This document shows positions 42,906-51,856 of a DNA stretch of 64,000 nt, one piece after another. The translations under genes were made by a program, and so were the position numbers. The stretch is from Denitrobaculum sp965225735 (GTDB lineage: Bacteria; Pseudomonadota; Alphaproteobacteria; Kiloniellales; Kiloniellaceae), in NCBI GenBank assembly GCA_965225735.1, contig CBDDBN010000025.1, forward strand, positions 124,001-188,000, in the 5' to 3' direction. Below the pieces are notes generated by a model. The model saw only the letters and a list, made by a program, of their open reading frames with translations. It searched no databases and was not told the origin of the DNA. Position 1 is the first letter of the stretch. The number at the start of each line of letters is the position of its first letter.

Positions 42906-43772
42906 ATGCCGCTTTTTCTGTTATCCGTCGTTGTCCTGACCTGGGGCGTTTCCTGGTTCGGAATCACTTTGCAAATCGGCGAAGCGGCCGAAACGGTCTC
43001 CATCGCTTACCGTTTCGCCCTGGCCTCAGTCGTGCTGTTTCTCTGGCTGGCAGTCTCAGGGCGATGGACGTCGATTCCCTTGTCTGCGCATCTGCGCATC
43101 GCGGCCCTCGGGCTCTGTCTCTTCAACATGAACTATCTGCTGTTCTATATCGCGACCGGCTACATCGCGAGCGGCATTTCCTCTGTTGTCTTCTCAACGG
43201 CAGCGATCTTCGGCTCGCTCAATCAATGGATCTTTTTCAAGAGACGTCCCGAGAGCCGGGTCCTGACAGGTGCGCTTTGCGGGGTTGCCGGACTCGCTTT
43301 TCTTTTCTCCGAAGGTCTGACGGAAGTCGATGGCGCAGGCACTCTGATAGGACTGAGCCTTGCAATCACGGCCACCTATTTCTTTTCCATCGGAAATCTG
43401 ATTTCAGTCAAACTAAGCGCCGAATATGACTTGGCCAACATCGTTGCGCGCGCGATGGCCTATGGGGCCGCGCTCTGCGCCATCTATGCTCTGGTTCTGG
43501 GACAGAGTTTCACAGTCCCCCACACCTTCGCCTATCTCGGTGGACTGGTCTTCCTGGCGGTGATCGCATCTGCCATCGCCTTCCTCGCCTATCTGACTTT
43601 GGTCAACCGTGTGGGGCCGGCCCGCGCCGCCTATGCCACGGTTCTCTTTCCGCTCGTTGCCCTCGCGGTCTCCAGCGGCTTGGAGGGCTATGAGTGGACT
43701 CTGCTCTCCTTTATAGGAATTTCGCTCGCGCTGATCGGGGCCGGTCTGGTGTTTCTCAAACCGTCAGGCTGA
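42906..43772 (+). CDS. EamA/DMT-family transporter
   Basis: This 288-residue membrane protein has about ten helices in two EamA repeats. It begins MPLFLLSVVVLTWGVSWFGI, and the FKRRPESRVLTGALCGVAGL segment ends the first repeat. LVNRVGPARAAYATVLFPLV is the closing signature of the second. ATG 42906 follows an overlapping TTG at 42903. The divergent AraC gene is the likely regulator. Probable role: export of an amino acid or metabolite; the substrate is not visible. Confidence 0.87.
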   Translation: MPLFLLSVVVLTWGVSWFGITLQIGEAAETVSIAYRFALASVVLFLWLAVSGRWTSIPLSAHLRIAALGLCLFNMNYLLFYIATGYIASGISSVVFSTAAIFGSLNQWIFFKRRPESRVLTGALCGVAGLAFLFSEGLTEVDGAGTLIGLSLAITATYFFSIGNLISVKLSAEYDLANIVARAMAYGAALCAIYALVLGQSFTVPHTFAYLGGLVFLAVIASAIAFLAYLTLVNRVGPARAAYATVLFPLVALAVSSGLEGYEWTLLSFIGISLALIGAGLVFLKPSG

Positions 43773-43814
43773 AACAATCTCGCTTCTCAGCGATCACAAG
43801 ACTATGTTCGCGAC

Positions 43815-44294
43815 ATGGTCACGATTAGCGTAAAACCAGAGGACTTCGATTCCTGGCAGCAACTGCTCGAGTTGCTCCGCGTGTCCTACGCTTACATGGA
43901 TGCGCGTATCGATCCGCCATCATCGCTTCACCGGCTCGACGCAGCTTTGTTGGCGGAGAAGTCGGAAGACGAGACACTTCTTCTCGCGACACTGGACGAG
44001 ACGCTTGTCGGTTGTTGCTTCCTCAAGGCGTCGGATGACAGCCTCTACATCGGCAAACTCGCGGTGGATCCCAACCGGCAAGGCTTGGGCATCGGCAGAA
44101 AGCTTGTCGCCTTCGCGGCAGAAGTGGCCGAGCAGCAGGGTTGTTCAGCGCTGGAACTTGAAACACGTATCGAACTGGTCGAAAACCACCGCGCCTTTGC
44201 GGCCATGGGTTTTCGAAAGACCGGTGAGTCGGCGCACCGCGGCTATGATCGCCCAACAAGCATCACGATGCGACGGGATCTTGCCGAGCGATAA
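43815..44294 (+). CDS. GNAT-family N-acetyltransferase
   Basis: This 159-residue enzyme transfers an acetyl group from acetyl-CoA to an amine. The CoA-binding motif A is LAVDPNRQGLGIGRKLVAFA, with Q/R-x-x-G-x-G/A intact. LELETRIELVENHRAFAAMG is motif B and its following strand. It starts 42 bp after the DMT gene on the same strand and may be co-transcribed, consistent with modifying and exporting one compound. The substrate is not identifiable. Confidence 0.88.
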   Translation: MVTISVKPEDFDSWQQLLELLRVSYAYMDARIDPPSSLHRLDAALLAEKSEDETLLLATLDETLVGCCFLKASDDSLYIGKLAVDPNRQGLGIGRKLVAFAAEVAEQQGCSALELETRIELVENHRAFAAMGFRKTGESAHRGYDRPTSITMRRDLAER

Positions 44295-44431
44295 GACGCC
44301 GACCAGCTTCGTTTTTTGTGTGACCGCTGGTTCAATCGGGGAGTTCAGTTGAACTATGCGGCTTCTTTTTTAAACACAGAAGCACCCCGCTTAAGAAACG
44401 AGGCACTTCCGGCACAGTATTTCGGTTTACG

Positions 44432-44929
44432 TTACTTTGGCAGCAAAACCGTGTCGATCACGTGGATAACACCGTTTGAGGCCTGGACATCGGCGGCAAC
44501 AACCGTCGCATCGTTGACCTTAACACCGTCCGTGGCATTGACGTCGAGCTCACCGCCCTGAACTGTGGCAACCTCGGCCTCTTTGCCGGCAATGTCACCG
44601 GACATAATCTTGCCCGGAACGACATGGTAGGTGAGGATCGCGGCAAGCTGGTCTTTGTTTTCTGGTTTCAACAGGTTATCGACCGTTCCCGCGGGCAACT
44701 TGGCGAAGGCCTCGTCAGTCGGTGCAAAGACGGTGAAGGGGCCTTTGCTCTTAAGGGTGTCGACCAGATCGGCAGCCTGAGCGGCGGCCACAAGTGTGTT
44801 GAACTGACCGGCACCGACAGCCGTATCGACGATGTCTTTTTCGGTTGCGGCTTCCTGATTGCTGGCGCAGGCGGTCAGCGCGAAGGGTACGATCAGAACA
44901 AAAGCTTTAAGCAGATTGGATAAATGCAT
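44432..44929 (-). CDS. Fasciclin-domain lipoprotein
   Basis: This 165-residue protein has a lipoprotein signal: LLKAFVLIVPFALTACASNQ, lipidated Cys in LTAC. One fasciclin (FAS1) domain fills the rest: FNTLVAAAQAADLVDTLKSK, GPFTVFAPTDEAFAKLPAGT and ILTYHVVPGKIMSGD, closing with NGVIHVIDTVLLP. FAS1 domains mediate adhesion or matrix contact. ATG 44929 has GGGGAG upstream; a GTG directly before it is the alternative. It stands as a single gene. Confidence 0.92.
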   Translation of the reverse strand: MHLSNLLKAFVLIVPFALTACASNQEAATEKDIVDTAVGAGQFNTLVAAAQAADLVDTLKSKGPFTVFAPTDEAFAKLPAGTVDNLLKPENKDQLAAILTYHVVPGKIMSGDIAGKEAEVATVQGGELDVNATDGVKVNDATVVAADVQASNGVIHVIDTVLLPK

Positions 44930-45047
44930 CACTTGAACTCCCCGATGTGTTTAGTTGACGCACTGCTTTACGCGATCGGTTTGTTCTTGGATCACATTTT
45001 TTTTACTTCTGCATCCGAACAGCGGGGAGATTACGTACGACGCCGAC

Positions 45048-45854
45048 TCATTCAGGGTTACGGCACACGGCCTGCAGCTTATTTCCGAGAGGGTCGCGAA
45101 GATAAGCGGCGTAGTAATGGGCCGAATAGTTCGGACGCAGGCCAGGCGGTCCTTCGCAAACAGCACCCAGTGAAATACCCACGGCGTGAAAACGATCGAC
45201 CGCCGCGCGATCTGGCGCAGCGAAAGCTGTATGAGCACCATTGCCCCAGGTCGCGGGCCGGCCATCGAAGGTTGGCTGAACATAGACGACCGGCAAATCG
45301 CAGCCGGACAGGCCGAAGCCCGCGGATGTCTCGTCACTCTCTTCCGGCAACACAACTATGCCTAACGTGGCCAACAGCGCTTCGTAGAATGCCCGGTCGC
45401 GCGCCAGATCCGACAGTCCGATCGTAATGTGGGAAACAACATCGCCAGTACGGCCGGCCTTGCGTCCGTTTCTGTAGCAAACGGCCTGTAGCTTGTTGCC
45501 GTCGGGATCGCGAATATAGGCGCCATAATAATCCGCCGCGTACTGCGGGCGCAGCCCTGGCGGCCCTTCGTCATAGCCGCCTTCATCCAGGGCCGTTTTG
45601 TAAAAGCGGTCAACCGCCTCGCTATCGGATGTCACGAACGCGATGTGATAGCCGTTGCTCCAGGTCGCCGGTAAACCGTCGAACGGTGTGCACAAGAAAA
45701 GATGCGGATAGCTTTGGTCTGCCGGTCCATACATGAGGTAACCGTCATCAGGCGCCGCATGGATCAAGGTCTGGCCAAGCACCGGCATAACCCGGTCGTA
45801 GAAGCTTTGAGAACGCCTCAGATCGTTGGATCCGAGTGTGAAGTGGCTGAACAC
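45048..45854 (-). CDS. Two-domain VOC (glyoxalase/bleomycin-resistance fold) protein
   Basis: This 268-residue protein has two VOC modules with parallel sequence. FSHFTLGSNDLRRSQSFYDR opens the first and SHITIGLSDLARDRAFYEAL the second. Both end in a metal-site strand: YGAYIRDPDGNKLQAVCYRN and YAAYLRDPLGNKLQAVCRNP. The near-identical ends suggest an internal duplication. GTG 45854 has AGGGAG 9 bp upstream and gives the normal family start; the longer frame to 45902 overlaps the ArsR gene. The reaction is unknown. Confidence 0.85.
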   Translation of the reverse strand: MFSHFTLGSNDLRRSQSFYDRVMPVLGQTLIHAAPDDGYLMYGPADQSYPHLFLCTPFDGLPATWSNGYHIAFVTSDSEAVDRFYKTALDEGGYDEGPPGLRPQYAADYYGAYIRDPDGNKLQAVCYRNGRKAGRTGDVVSHITIGLSDLARDRAFYEALLATLGIVVLPEESDETSAGFGLSGCDLPVVYVQPTFDGRPATWGNGAHTAFAAPDRAAVDRFHAVGISLGAVCEGPPGLRPNYSAHYYAAYLRDPLGNKLQAVCRNPE

Positions 45855-45889
45855 GTCTTGATGCTCCCTGGCTGGTGAAGAAACCGCAG

Positions 45890-46567
45890 TCAACTGTACC
45901 AAGCGACAAAATTCTTCTCACCCTCGGCACTGAACGACACGACACGCGATTTATCCCTTCGTTCGGCCCAACCGCGATCGAGTGCAAAGGTTAGAACAGA
46001 GGCGCCGAGACTGCCGCCCAGATGGTGCCGGCGCTCACTCCAGTCGATACAACGGCGGCAGAGAGGCCGTCGCTTCTTCGAAAGGCCCTCGATATCTATC
46101 CCGCGCAAGGCGAGCGCGGCCCTGCCCTCTGCGGTCAGATGCACGACCTCATCACGGGTTTGGAGGATTCCGGCGTCATGCCATTGCGCGTAAAGCTGAA
46201 CTGCCAGATTGCCTCCCAGATGATCGTAACAGGACCGAGCCCGCCTCATCGCTTTATCGCGAGGTCCAGGGCGCGTCCGCATGTGACCGGTCCGCGCCGC
46301 CACAGTTACCAGCGCTTCTATGGCATGGGCGACATCGGGATCCGCTAGATGGAAGAAATAGTGACGCCCCTGCTTTTCGCGCCAGACTAGGCCTGCCGCC
46401 TCCAGTCGCCCGAGATGCCCGCTCGCCGTAGCCGGTGTCACACCGGCTTCGCGAGCAAGCTCCGTAGCCGTCAGTGCCATGCCAGACATCAGGGCCAGCA
46501 ACATGTTTGCCCGGGCCGGCTCGCCAAGGCTGGCCGCAACCAGTGCGATGTCCGGTCCTTCTTTCAT
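45890..46567 (-). CDS. ArsR-family winged-helix regulator, long form
   Basis: This 225-residue protein carries an ArsR-type HTH at about residues 10-90 (LGEPARANMLLALMSGMALT; EAGVTPATASGHLGRLEAAG; REKQGRHYFFHLADPDVAHA). A C-terminal extension of about 120 residues has a Cys-rich segment (KKRRPLCRRCIDWSERRHHL). This length and layout match a subgroup that regulates small transporters. It is divergent from the LysE gene (76 bp between starts) and lies just upstream of the VOC gene on the same strand. Confidence 0.85.
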   Translation of the reverse strand: MKEGPDIALVAASLGEPARANMLLALMSGMALTATELAREAGVTPATASGHLGRLEAAGLVWREKQGRHYFFHLADPDVAHAIEALVTVAARTGHMRTRPGPRDKAMRRARSCYDHLGGNLAVQLYAQWHDAGILQTRDEVVHLTAEGRAALALRGIDIEGLSKKRRPLCRRCIDWSERRHHLGGSLGASVLTFALDRGWAERRDKSRVVSFSAEGEKNFVAWYS

Positions 46568-46643
46568 ATTTTGGTCATCACCAAACTATCCATCTGGCAA
46601 ACTGTGCTAGCTTGCAGCCATTCGGTCAACCAGGAGCCCTGCA

Positions 46644-47285
46644 ATGGACGCAATCTCACTTTATCTGCCAGGCATTTTGCTCGCCTACACGGCTTTTCTG
46701 CTCTCAATCATGAGCCCTGGTCCGAACATCCTGGCCATCATGGGTACCTCGATGAGCAGCGGCCGAACCTCCGGGCTGGCACTCGCGCTGGGCGTCTCCA
46801 GTGGTTCCGTTTGTTGGGCACTGCTGACGGTGACGGGGCTCTCCGCGCTCCTGGCGGCCTACGCCTTTGCCTTGACCGTAATCAAGGTCGCTGGCGGCCT
46901 CTATCTACTTTGGCTGGCTTACAAGGCCTTTCGATCCGCGGCATCGCGGCACGATATCGAAGCCAGCACATTGGATGGGAAGACGCTCAGCCCGCGCGGC
47001 TACTATCTCCGCGGCCTGACAATCCAGATGACAAACCCCAAGGCCGCTTTGGCCTGGATCGCGATCATCTCGCTGGGACTCCAGGCCGGCGCGCCGATCT
47101 GGGTTGCCGCGGCGATCGTTCTTGGCACCAGCTTCTTCTCAGTCAGCATTCACTGCCTCTACGCCGTCGCCTTCTCGACGAAACCTATGGTGCGGATCTA
47201 CGGACGCGCGCGGCGCTGGATTCAGGGTCTGCTCGGCGCTTTCTTCGCCTTCGCCGGCGTGAAGCTTTTGGCAACCAGAACCTGA
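46644..47285 (+). CDS. LysE-family amino acid/metabolite exporter
   Basis: This 213-residue membrane protein has about six helices. The LysE/RhtB signature is in LSIMSPGPNILAIMGTSMSS and VIKVAGGLYLLWLAYKAFRS; GLTIQMTNPKAALAWIAII is the conserved third-helix block. It exports amino acids or derivatives. CAGGAG precedes ATG 46644. The divergent ArsR-family gene is the likely repressor. Confidence 0.92.
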   Translation: MDAISLYLPGILLAYTAFLLSIMSPGPNILAIMGTSMSSGRTSGLALALGVSSGSVCWALLTVTGLSALLAAYAFALTVIKVAGGLYLLWLAYKAFRSAASRHDIEASTLDGKTLSPRGYYLRGLTIQMTNPKAALAWIAIISLGLQAGAPIWVAAAIVLGTSFFSVSIHCLYAVAFSTKPMVRIYGRARRWIQGLLGAFFAFAGVKLLATRT

Positions 47286-47298
47286 CGGCCCGTTTGCT

Positions 47299-47727
47299 TC
47301 AGGCGGCAATCCTGCGGCGCAGCTTGCGAAGCAAGGCACCGATCAAGGGGAGTTTCTCGTAGATCTGGCCGGCTGCGTCGTAGTGATCGATGTGTGCCGT
47401 CACCTTGCCGTCTTCTCCGAAGATAATCACGCTCATGCCCTCTATCGGCCAGACCTTGGACTTGCCACGCGGCGTGAGCTGAAATGCCCAATTGAGATAG
47501 GCCCGGTCGCCAGCGAAAGCATAGTCGAGCACCTTGAAGCTGTGGTCCTCGACATCCGCGAACATCTTCTCAAAGACCTTCCGTACGGCCGACACCCCAC
47601 GGGCATCGTTGAAGGGATCGCGAAAATGGGCATCCGGCGAGAACACCTGCCCGAAGCGCTCCAGATCGGCCGGCGCCAGATTTTCTAAGAAGGAAATGTA
47701 GTCGGCAACCGTACCTTCGGTGACCAT
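47299..47727 (-). CDS. NTF2-like/SnoaL-type protein
   Basis: This is a 142-residue cone-fold protein of the nuclear transport factor 2 superfamily. LENLAPADLERFGQVFSPDA and HFRDPFNDARGVSAVRKVFE open the domain. The sheet strands YLNWAFQLTPRGKSKVW and VIIFGEDGKVTAHIDHYDAA are typical. No catalytic residues are assignable from sequence. It is convergent with lysE (14 bp gap). The function is unknown. Confidence 0.85.
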   Translation of the reverse strand: MVTEGTVADYISFLENLAPADLERFGQVFSPDAHFRDPFNDARGVSAVRKVFEKMFADVEDHSFKVLDYAFAGDRAYLNWAFQLTPRGKSKVWPIEGMSVIIFGEDGKVTAHIDHYDAAGQIYEKLPLIGALLRKLRRRIAA

Positions 47728-47836
47728 TTGGCCGGATCTCCAATTATCTCGGTGTCTAGCTATCGGACATCATACGCGCCGCAAAGCCAAGCAGATCTGC
47801 TCTCGCAAGAGATGCACTGGCGACGCTGCTGCTTGC

Positions 47837-49249
47837 TTAGAGGCCCAAGACAGCCTTCAACAGCAGACCCGCCAAAGAGCAAACTCCAAGAGTCTTGAGA
47901 ACACCCAGTTTGAAACGGAAAAGCGCGACTGACGCGACCAGAACGATCCCCAGCGCAGGAAGATCGAGGCTCGTGAGGAGGGGTAGATCGACGGATAGCC
48001 CCTGCCAGATAAGCGGCCGCACCTCAGAGAAAACCACCTGCAGGCCAAACCAAAGCGCGAGATTTGCGATCACCCCAACGACCGCGGCCGTGATCGCCGC
48101 CAGCGCACCCGCAAGAGCCCGCTTTTCCTGCAGGCGCTCGATTGCCGGCGCCCCCAGAAAAACGAAAGCGAAGCACGGTGCGAAGGTCACCCACAGTGTT
48201 AAGAGAGCCGCCGCCAGACCGCCTACCAGGCCAGAAAGACCGGCATTCGCCCCATGGCCTGCCAGGAAGCCAACGAACTGCAGCACCAGGATCAAGGGTC
48301 CGGGTGTCGTCTCTGCGAGCCCCAGGCCGGTGAGCATTTCGGTGGCGGACAACCAGCCATAACCCTCAACCGCTTCCTGCGCGACGTAGGTCAGAACCGC
48401 ATAGGCACCGCCGAAGGTGACGACCGCCATCTTGGAAAAGAACCAGGTCACATCCGCGTAGACACCGGAATAGGGCAATAAAGCCACAAGTGGCGCCGCC
48501 CAGACGGCGAGGGCCAGGAAACCAGCCCGCCGTGCGCTACGCGCGAGCCTGCCCGCATAGCCAGGGTCGGCCTCCATGACGGAATCAAGCAGAGCTGGCG
48601 GTCCCGCCTTCGCCGATCCGTGCGCCCCGCCTGCAAACCATCCGGGCCCCAAAGCGCCGATCAAAGCAGCGCCAAGGACCACAACCGGAAAAGGCACCGA
48701 AAAGAGAAACAAAGCGATGAAGGCAGCGGCAGCAAGAGCCCAGGGAACCGCGCCTTTCAAAGCCCGCCCAGCCACCTTGAGCAAGGCTTCGAAGACGATG
48801 ACCAGCACCGCGGCTTTCAGACCGAAAAACAAGGCAGCCACCACGGGCACATCGCCGGCGATCACAAAGATCGCCGACAACGCAAACATCACCAGGGCGC
48901 CGGGAAGAATGAACAGTAAACCCGCGATAAGGCCACCCTTCGCCCCATGCAGCAACCAGCCCAGATAGGTCGCCAGTTGCTGCGCCTCAGGTCCAGGCAG
49001 CAACGAGCAGAAATTCAGCGCATGCAAAAACCGCCTGTCGCTGATCCAATTCCGGTCATCGACGACCTCCCGGTGCATCAAAGCGATCTGGCCAGCGGGC
49101 CCGCCGAAGGACAGACAACCGATCCGCAGCCAGACCTTTGTCGCTTCGGTCAGGCTCGGCAATTTGGCCTGCGAGCCATGATCAGAAGCCGGACCGCTGT
49201 CGGAAGTTGAAGACGAGGACATAGCGTTCGAACTCTGGTCCATTGTCAT
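47837..49249 (-). CDS. chrA: Chromate transporter ChrA, two-domain form
   Basis: This 470-residue inner-membrane exporter of chromate has two CHR domains. The first begins KVWLRIGCLSFGGPAGQIAL and contains FLHALNFCSLLPGPEAQQLA. The second carries FFSKMAVVTFGGAYAVLTYV and GLGLAETTPGPLILVLQFVG. A Ser-rich hydrophilic N-terminal stretch of about 30 residues comes first. The start overlaps the chrB stop by 4 bp (ATGA), so the two are translated together. FGGPxGQ and PGP motifs needed for transport are present in both halves. Confidence 0.95.
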   Translation of the reverse strand: MTMDQSSNAMSSSSTSDSGPASDHGSQAKLPSLTEATKVWLRIGCLSFGGPAGQIALMHREVVDDRNWISDRRFLHALNFCSLLPGPEAQQLATYLGWLLHGAKGGLIAGLLFILPGALVMFALSAIFVIAGDVPVVAALFFGLKAAVLVIVFEALLKVAGRALKGAVPWALAAAAFIALFLFSVPFPVVVLGAALIGALGPGWFAGGAHGSAKAGPPALLDSVMEADPGYAGRLARSARRAGFLALAVWAAPLVALLPYSGVYADVTWFFSKMAVVTFGGAYAVLTYVAQEAVEGYGWLSATEMLTGLGLAETTPGPLILVLQFVGFLAGHGANAGLSGLVGGLAAALLTLWVTFAPCFAFVFLGAPAIERLQEKRALAGALAAITAAVVGVIANLALWFGLQVVFSEVRPLIWQGLSVDLPLLTSLDLPALGIVLVASVALFRFKLGVLKTLGVCSLAGLLLKAVLGL

Positions 49250-50067
49250 GCCGCCACCGTCTCTGCTGACGGCCAGTCCCGAGTTTCCGGCCTGACGTCC
49301 CTGCGCCAGCGATAGAGGGCGTCATAAATTGCGAATGAGGCTGAAAGCTGCGCCAGATCGTCCGGATATATACGGGACAACCCGCGCACTGCGGCGAGGA
49401 GGCCAGCGGCTTCTGGTGCCTGCTCAAACTGCGCGCTCTCCGCGCCTCGAACGATTGTTGCCAACTGGGCGAGCGGATCGGACGTCAATCCAAGTTCGGC
49501 CAGCATGCTATCGAAGGCACATTGCTCATCACCGGCGCTCCCGAAGCCACCCTCGACAACGAACGGAGCCGCGCCGAACTTTTCCGCAACACCCATCACT
49601 TCTTCCGGCGTGGCGAAGAGGATGACCGCGTCAGATTCGATAAAACGCCGGATCAGCCACGAAGAGGCGGTGCCGTCGACACCTGGACGCGCGCGTGTCA
49701 CCCACAGCGTCCGTGCCTCGCCATCCCGTGGAGGCAATTTCGTGGGATCAACGGCCGGCATGCCGGCATCGGCCCAGCCTTCGAACCCCAGCGCCAGAGG
49801 CGCTGCTTCGATTCCTTCATGACGCAACAAAGCCGCGACACCCTGGCTGAGTTTCTTACCGCGATGACAGACGACAACGACCTTTCGACCGCGATAACAC
49901 TCGCGCCAATCCTCGATATCCTTGTGACTGCGGCGGCGGGATGCGGGGATCAAACGCGGATCCAGCGCGAAGTCCTCATCGATGCGCACATCGATGATCG
50001 CGGGTGCGTCGGGCAAGCCGATCAGGCGGGAAAGTTGGTCGACGGAGATTTCAGATGGAGACGTCAT
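49246..50067 (-). CDS. chrB: Rhodanese-ChrB fusion, chromate resistance protein
   Basis: This 273-residue protein has two parts. Residues 1 to about 115 are a rhodanese-like domain (IIDVRIDEDFALDPRLIPAS; active loop VVVCHRGKKLSQGVAALL, with a Cys in the expected place). Residues about 125-260 are a ChrB C-terminal domain (LWVTRARPGVDGTASSWLIR; ADAVILFATPEEV-like segment; FDSMLAELGL). ChrB proteins regulate or assist ChrA-dependent chromate resistance. A GGGAGGG ribosome site precedes ATG 50067. A TTGACA hexamer and a dyad lie 72-112 bp upstream. Confidence 0.9.
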   Translation of the reverse strand: MTSPSEISVDQLSRLIGLPDAPAIIDVRIDEDFALDPRLIPASRRRSHKDIEDWRECYRGRKVVVVCHRGKKLSQGVAALLRHEGIEAAPLALGFEGWADAGMPAVDPTKLPPRDGEARTLWVTRARPGVDGTASSWLIRRFIESDAVILFATPEEVMGVAEKFGAAPFVVEGGFGSAGDEQCAFDSMLAELGLTSDPLAQLATIVRGAESAQFEQAPEAAGLLAAVRGLSRIYPDDLAQLSASFAIYDALYRWRRDVRPETRDWPSAETVAA

Positions 50068-50409
50068 AGCACGCCCTCCCTTTCGTTAAAGGCCAAGGAC
50101 GCGATACTTGGGCTGACGCCTCACGGGGTGATCGCTAACCCCATGCTTATGGGGTAGCAACGGATCTGAAGGCTGTCAACCTGGAACGAATTTCGTCTCA
50201 GAACTTTCACATTTCGTTCAACAACGGCCCGGGAACTGCGCTGAAATGGCTGATTTCCGTAGTTTTGGATAGTCTGTGGGTTGAATAAGTTCGAGACGAC
50301 GCGGAATGAAACGGTTATCGTCTCTGCGCATTTGAAACCCAGTTCCGCACGGTCCTGAAGGAACAGGGCCGCAAGCAAACCTGTTGAGTATCAGCTTACC
50401 GGAAGTCTT
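50068..50409. other. Divergent intergenic region between chrB and serine hydrolase gene
   Basis: About 340 bp. It holds the chrB promoter candidates (TTGACA on the minus strand at 50174-50179) and the dyad at 50138-50155. The right half should hold the promoter of the serine hydrolase gene. No ORF with coding character was seen. Confidence 0.5.
50138..50155. promoter_or_regulatory. Dyad in the chrBA promoter
   Basis: ACCCCAT-GCTT-ATGGGGT is a perfect 7-bp inverted repeat with a four-base centre, extended on both sides by GCT and AGC with one bulged A. On the minus strand it lies about 18 bp after a TTGACA hexamer (50179-50174), where the -10 box and transcription start are expected. It is a good candidate for a repressor site or an mRNA leader hairpin of chrBA. 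Confidence 0.5.
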
Positions 50410-51594
50410 ATGTCGCATCGGCGTTTCCTGTTCCCTGTCCTTGCAACCTGCCTGCTCGCTTCCCTCTTCAACACCCCTGCCCTCGCGCAGAACATCGACT
50501 ACGAGCGGCTAGACCGCCGCCTGACCGCCTTGGCACAGGATGCGGGCATCGTCGGTCTTGCCGTGGCGGTCATTGAAGCGGGTGAGATCAGCTTCGAGCG
50601 CGGCTACGGTGTGACCAGGCTGGACGGCGACCCGGTGACACCGGATACGGTCTTCCGCTGGGCATCGCTCTCCAAAGGCGTCGCCTCAACGCTCGCCGCC
50701 AAGCTCGCATCGCAGGGTTCGATGGCGCTCACCGACAGCATTGGCAGCTTCGAGACTTCACTCCGGCTGCCCGGCGGCGCCGAGCAACGGGGCACGATCG
50801 AGAACCTTCTCTCTCACATGGTCGGCATCGTCCCAAACGCCTACGACACTACGCTGGAAGACGGTCAGGACCCCAAGGAAATCCGGCGCAGCCTGGCGAA
50901 GCTCGATGCGGTCTGCCCGGTCGGCGACTGCTACAGCTATCAGAACGTCGCCTTCGATGCGGTTTCCGAAGTCGTCGAGGACGTGACACAGAAAAGCTAT
51001 GCCGAAGCGCTCGCAAGCGAGCTCTTTGAGCCGCTGGGGATGAAGACCGCGAGCGTCCGCCGCGAAGATCTTCAGGGCGCAACTTCCTGGGCGGAACCTC
51101 ACCGCTACTACCGTGGCAACGCGAAGGCCATGCGCCGCAAGGTCAAGAATGCCTATTACCGGGTTCCGGCCGCCGGCGGCGTCAACGGCTCGATCCGCGA
51201 TCTCGCGCGCTTCGCCCGCGCGCAGATGGGGCTCGCGCCCGAGGTCATTCCGCAGGAAGTCCTCGACAACCTGCACACCCCGCGAGTTTACACCCGCAGC
51301 GAACAGCGGCGCATGAGCAGCCAGTATGGCGGGCATCTGCGCGATGCGCGCTACGCCTTGGGTTGGCGGGTTTACAAGTACGGTAAGGCCGGCACGCGCG
51401 TCGTCGGACATCGGGGCGCGGTGGACGGATATCGCGCAATGATTCTCTTCGACCCGGCCCTCGACACCGGTGTGGTCGCGCTCTGGAACTCCAACTCCCG
51501 CCGCCCCTCAGCAATCCAATTGGAGGTCATGGACATGGCCTACGGCCTGCCCGCCCGGGATTGGCTCAAGCTCGACAAGAAGGCGGCGCAGTAG
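50410..51594 (+). CDS. Secreted beta-lactamase-fold serine hydrolase (class C/PBP4-like)
   Basis: This 394-residue exported protein has a signal peptide RFLFPVLATCLLASLFNTPA (cleavage after ALA). Catalytic motifs of the family are present: S86-L-S-K89 in WASLSKGVAST as SxxK, YQN in CYSYQNVAFDAVSEVVED as YxN, and HRGAVDGY as the HxG third motif. LGWRVYKYGKAGTRVVGHRG is the typical strand leading to it. The activity could be a D-aminopeptidase, esterase or carboxypeptidase on cell wall or other peptides; true beta-lactam resistance cannot be inferred. Confidence 0.9.
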   Translation: MSHRRFLFPVLATCLLASLFNTPALAQNIDYERLDRRLTALAQDAGIVGLAVAVIEAGEISFERGYGVTRLDGDPVTPDTVFRWASLSKGVASTLAAKLASQGSMALTDSIGSFETSLRLPGGAEQRGTIENLLSHMVGIVPNAYDTTLEDGQDPKEIRRSLAKLDAVCPVGDCYSYQNVAFDAVSEVVEDVTQKSYAEALASELFEPLGMKTASVRREDLQGATSWAEPHRYYRGNAKAMRRKVKNAYYRVPAAGGVNGSIRDLARFARAQMGLAPEVIPQEVLDNLHTPRVYTRSEQRRMSSQYGGHLRDARYALGWRVYKYGKAGTRVVGHRGAVDGYRAMILFDPALDTGVVALWNSNSRRPSAIQLEVMDMAYGLPARDWLKLDKKAAQ

Positions 51595-51614
51595 CGGCCA
51601 GAGGGGTCGGCTGC

Positions 51615-51782
51615 TTATTCTTTTTCTTTCCTGAAAAAGGGAATGAGAAACACGAGACAGGCGAGCAAGAAGAAGCCGCTGCCCAGCATCGCCCAGAAAT
51701 CGCCGATACTGGCGATGAGAAAGCCGATGGCTGAGACAATAAAGAGAAGCCAGCCAAGGAAGTTGATCTGACGATTGGTCAT
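51615..51782 (-). CDS. Small two-helix membrane protein, 55 residues
   Basis: This short gene is convergent with the serine hydrolase, 20 bp from its end. It encodes MTNRQINFLGWLLFIVSAIG and continues with a second hydrophobic stretch (LGSGFFLLACLVFLIPFF), ending in a charged RKEKE tail. A GGAGGGAGCAGG ribosome site immediately precedes the ATG, which strongly supports translation. No family was recognised. The two helices joined by a short SIGDFWAM loop predict an inner-membrane hairpin. Confidence 0.7.
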   Translation of the reverse strand: MTNRQINFLGWLLFIVSAIGFLIASIGDFWAMLGSGFFLLACLVFLIPFFRKEKE

Positions 51783-51856
51783 CCTGCTCCCTCCCCCCGG
51801 AGAACGAGAACGGATTGCGGTTCAGATCGTCACAGTGACCTATACCGCCCGGTCTC

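Noticed and set aside
50410..51594. An antibiotic-resistance beta-lactamase
   Set aside because: SxxK, YxN and HxG are shared with many peptidases and esterases; nothing identifies a true class C beta-lactamase.
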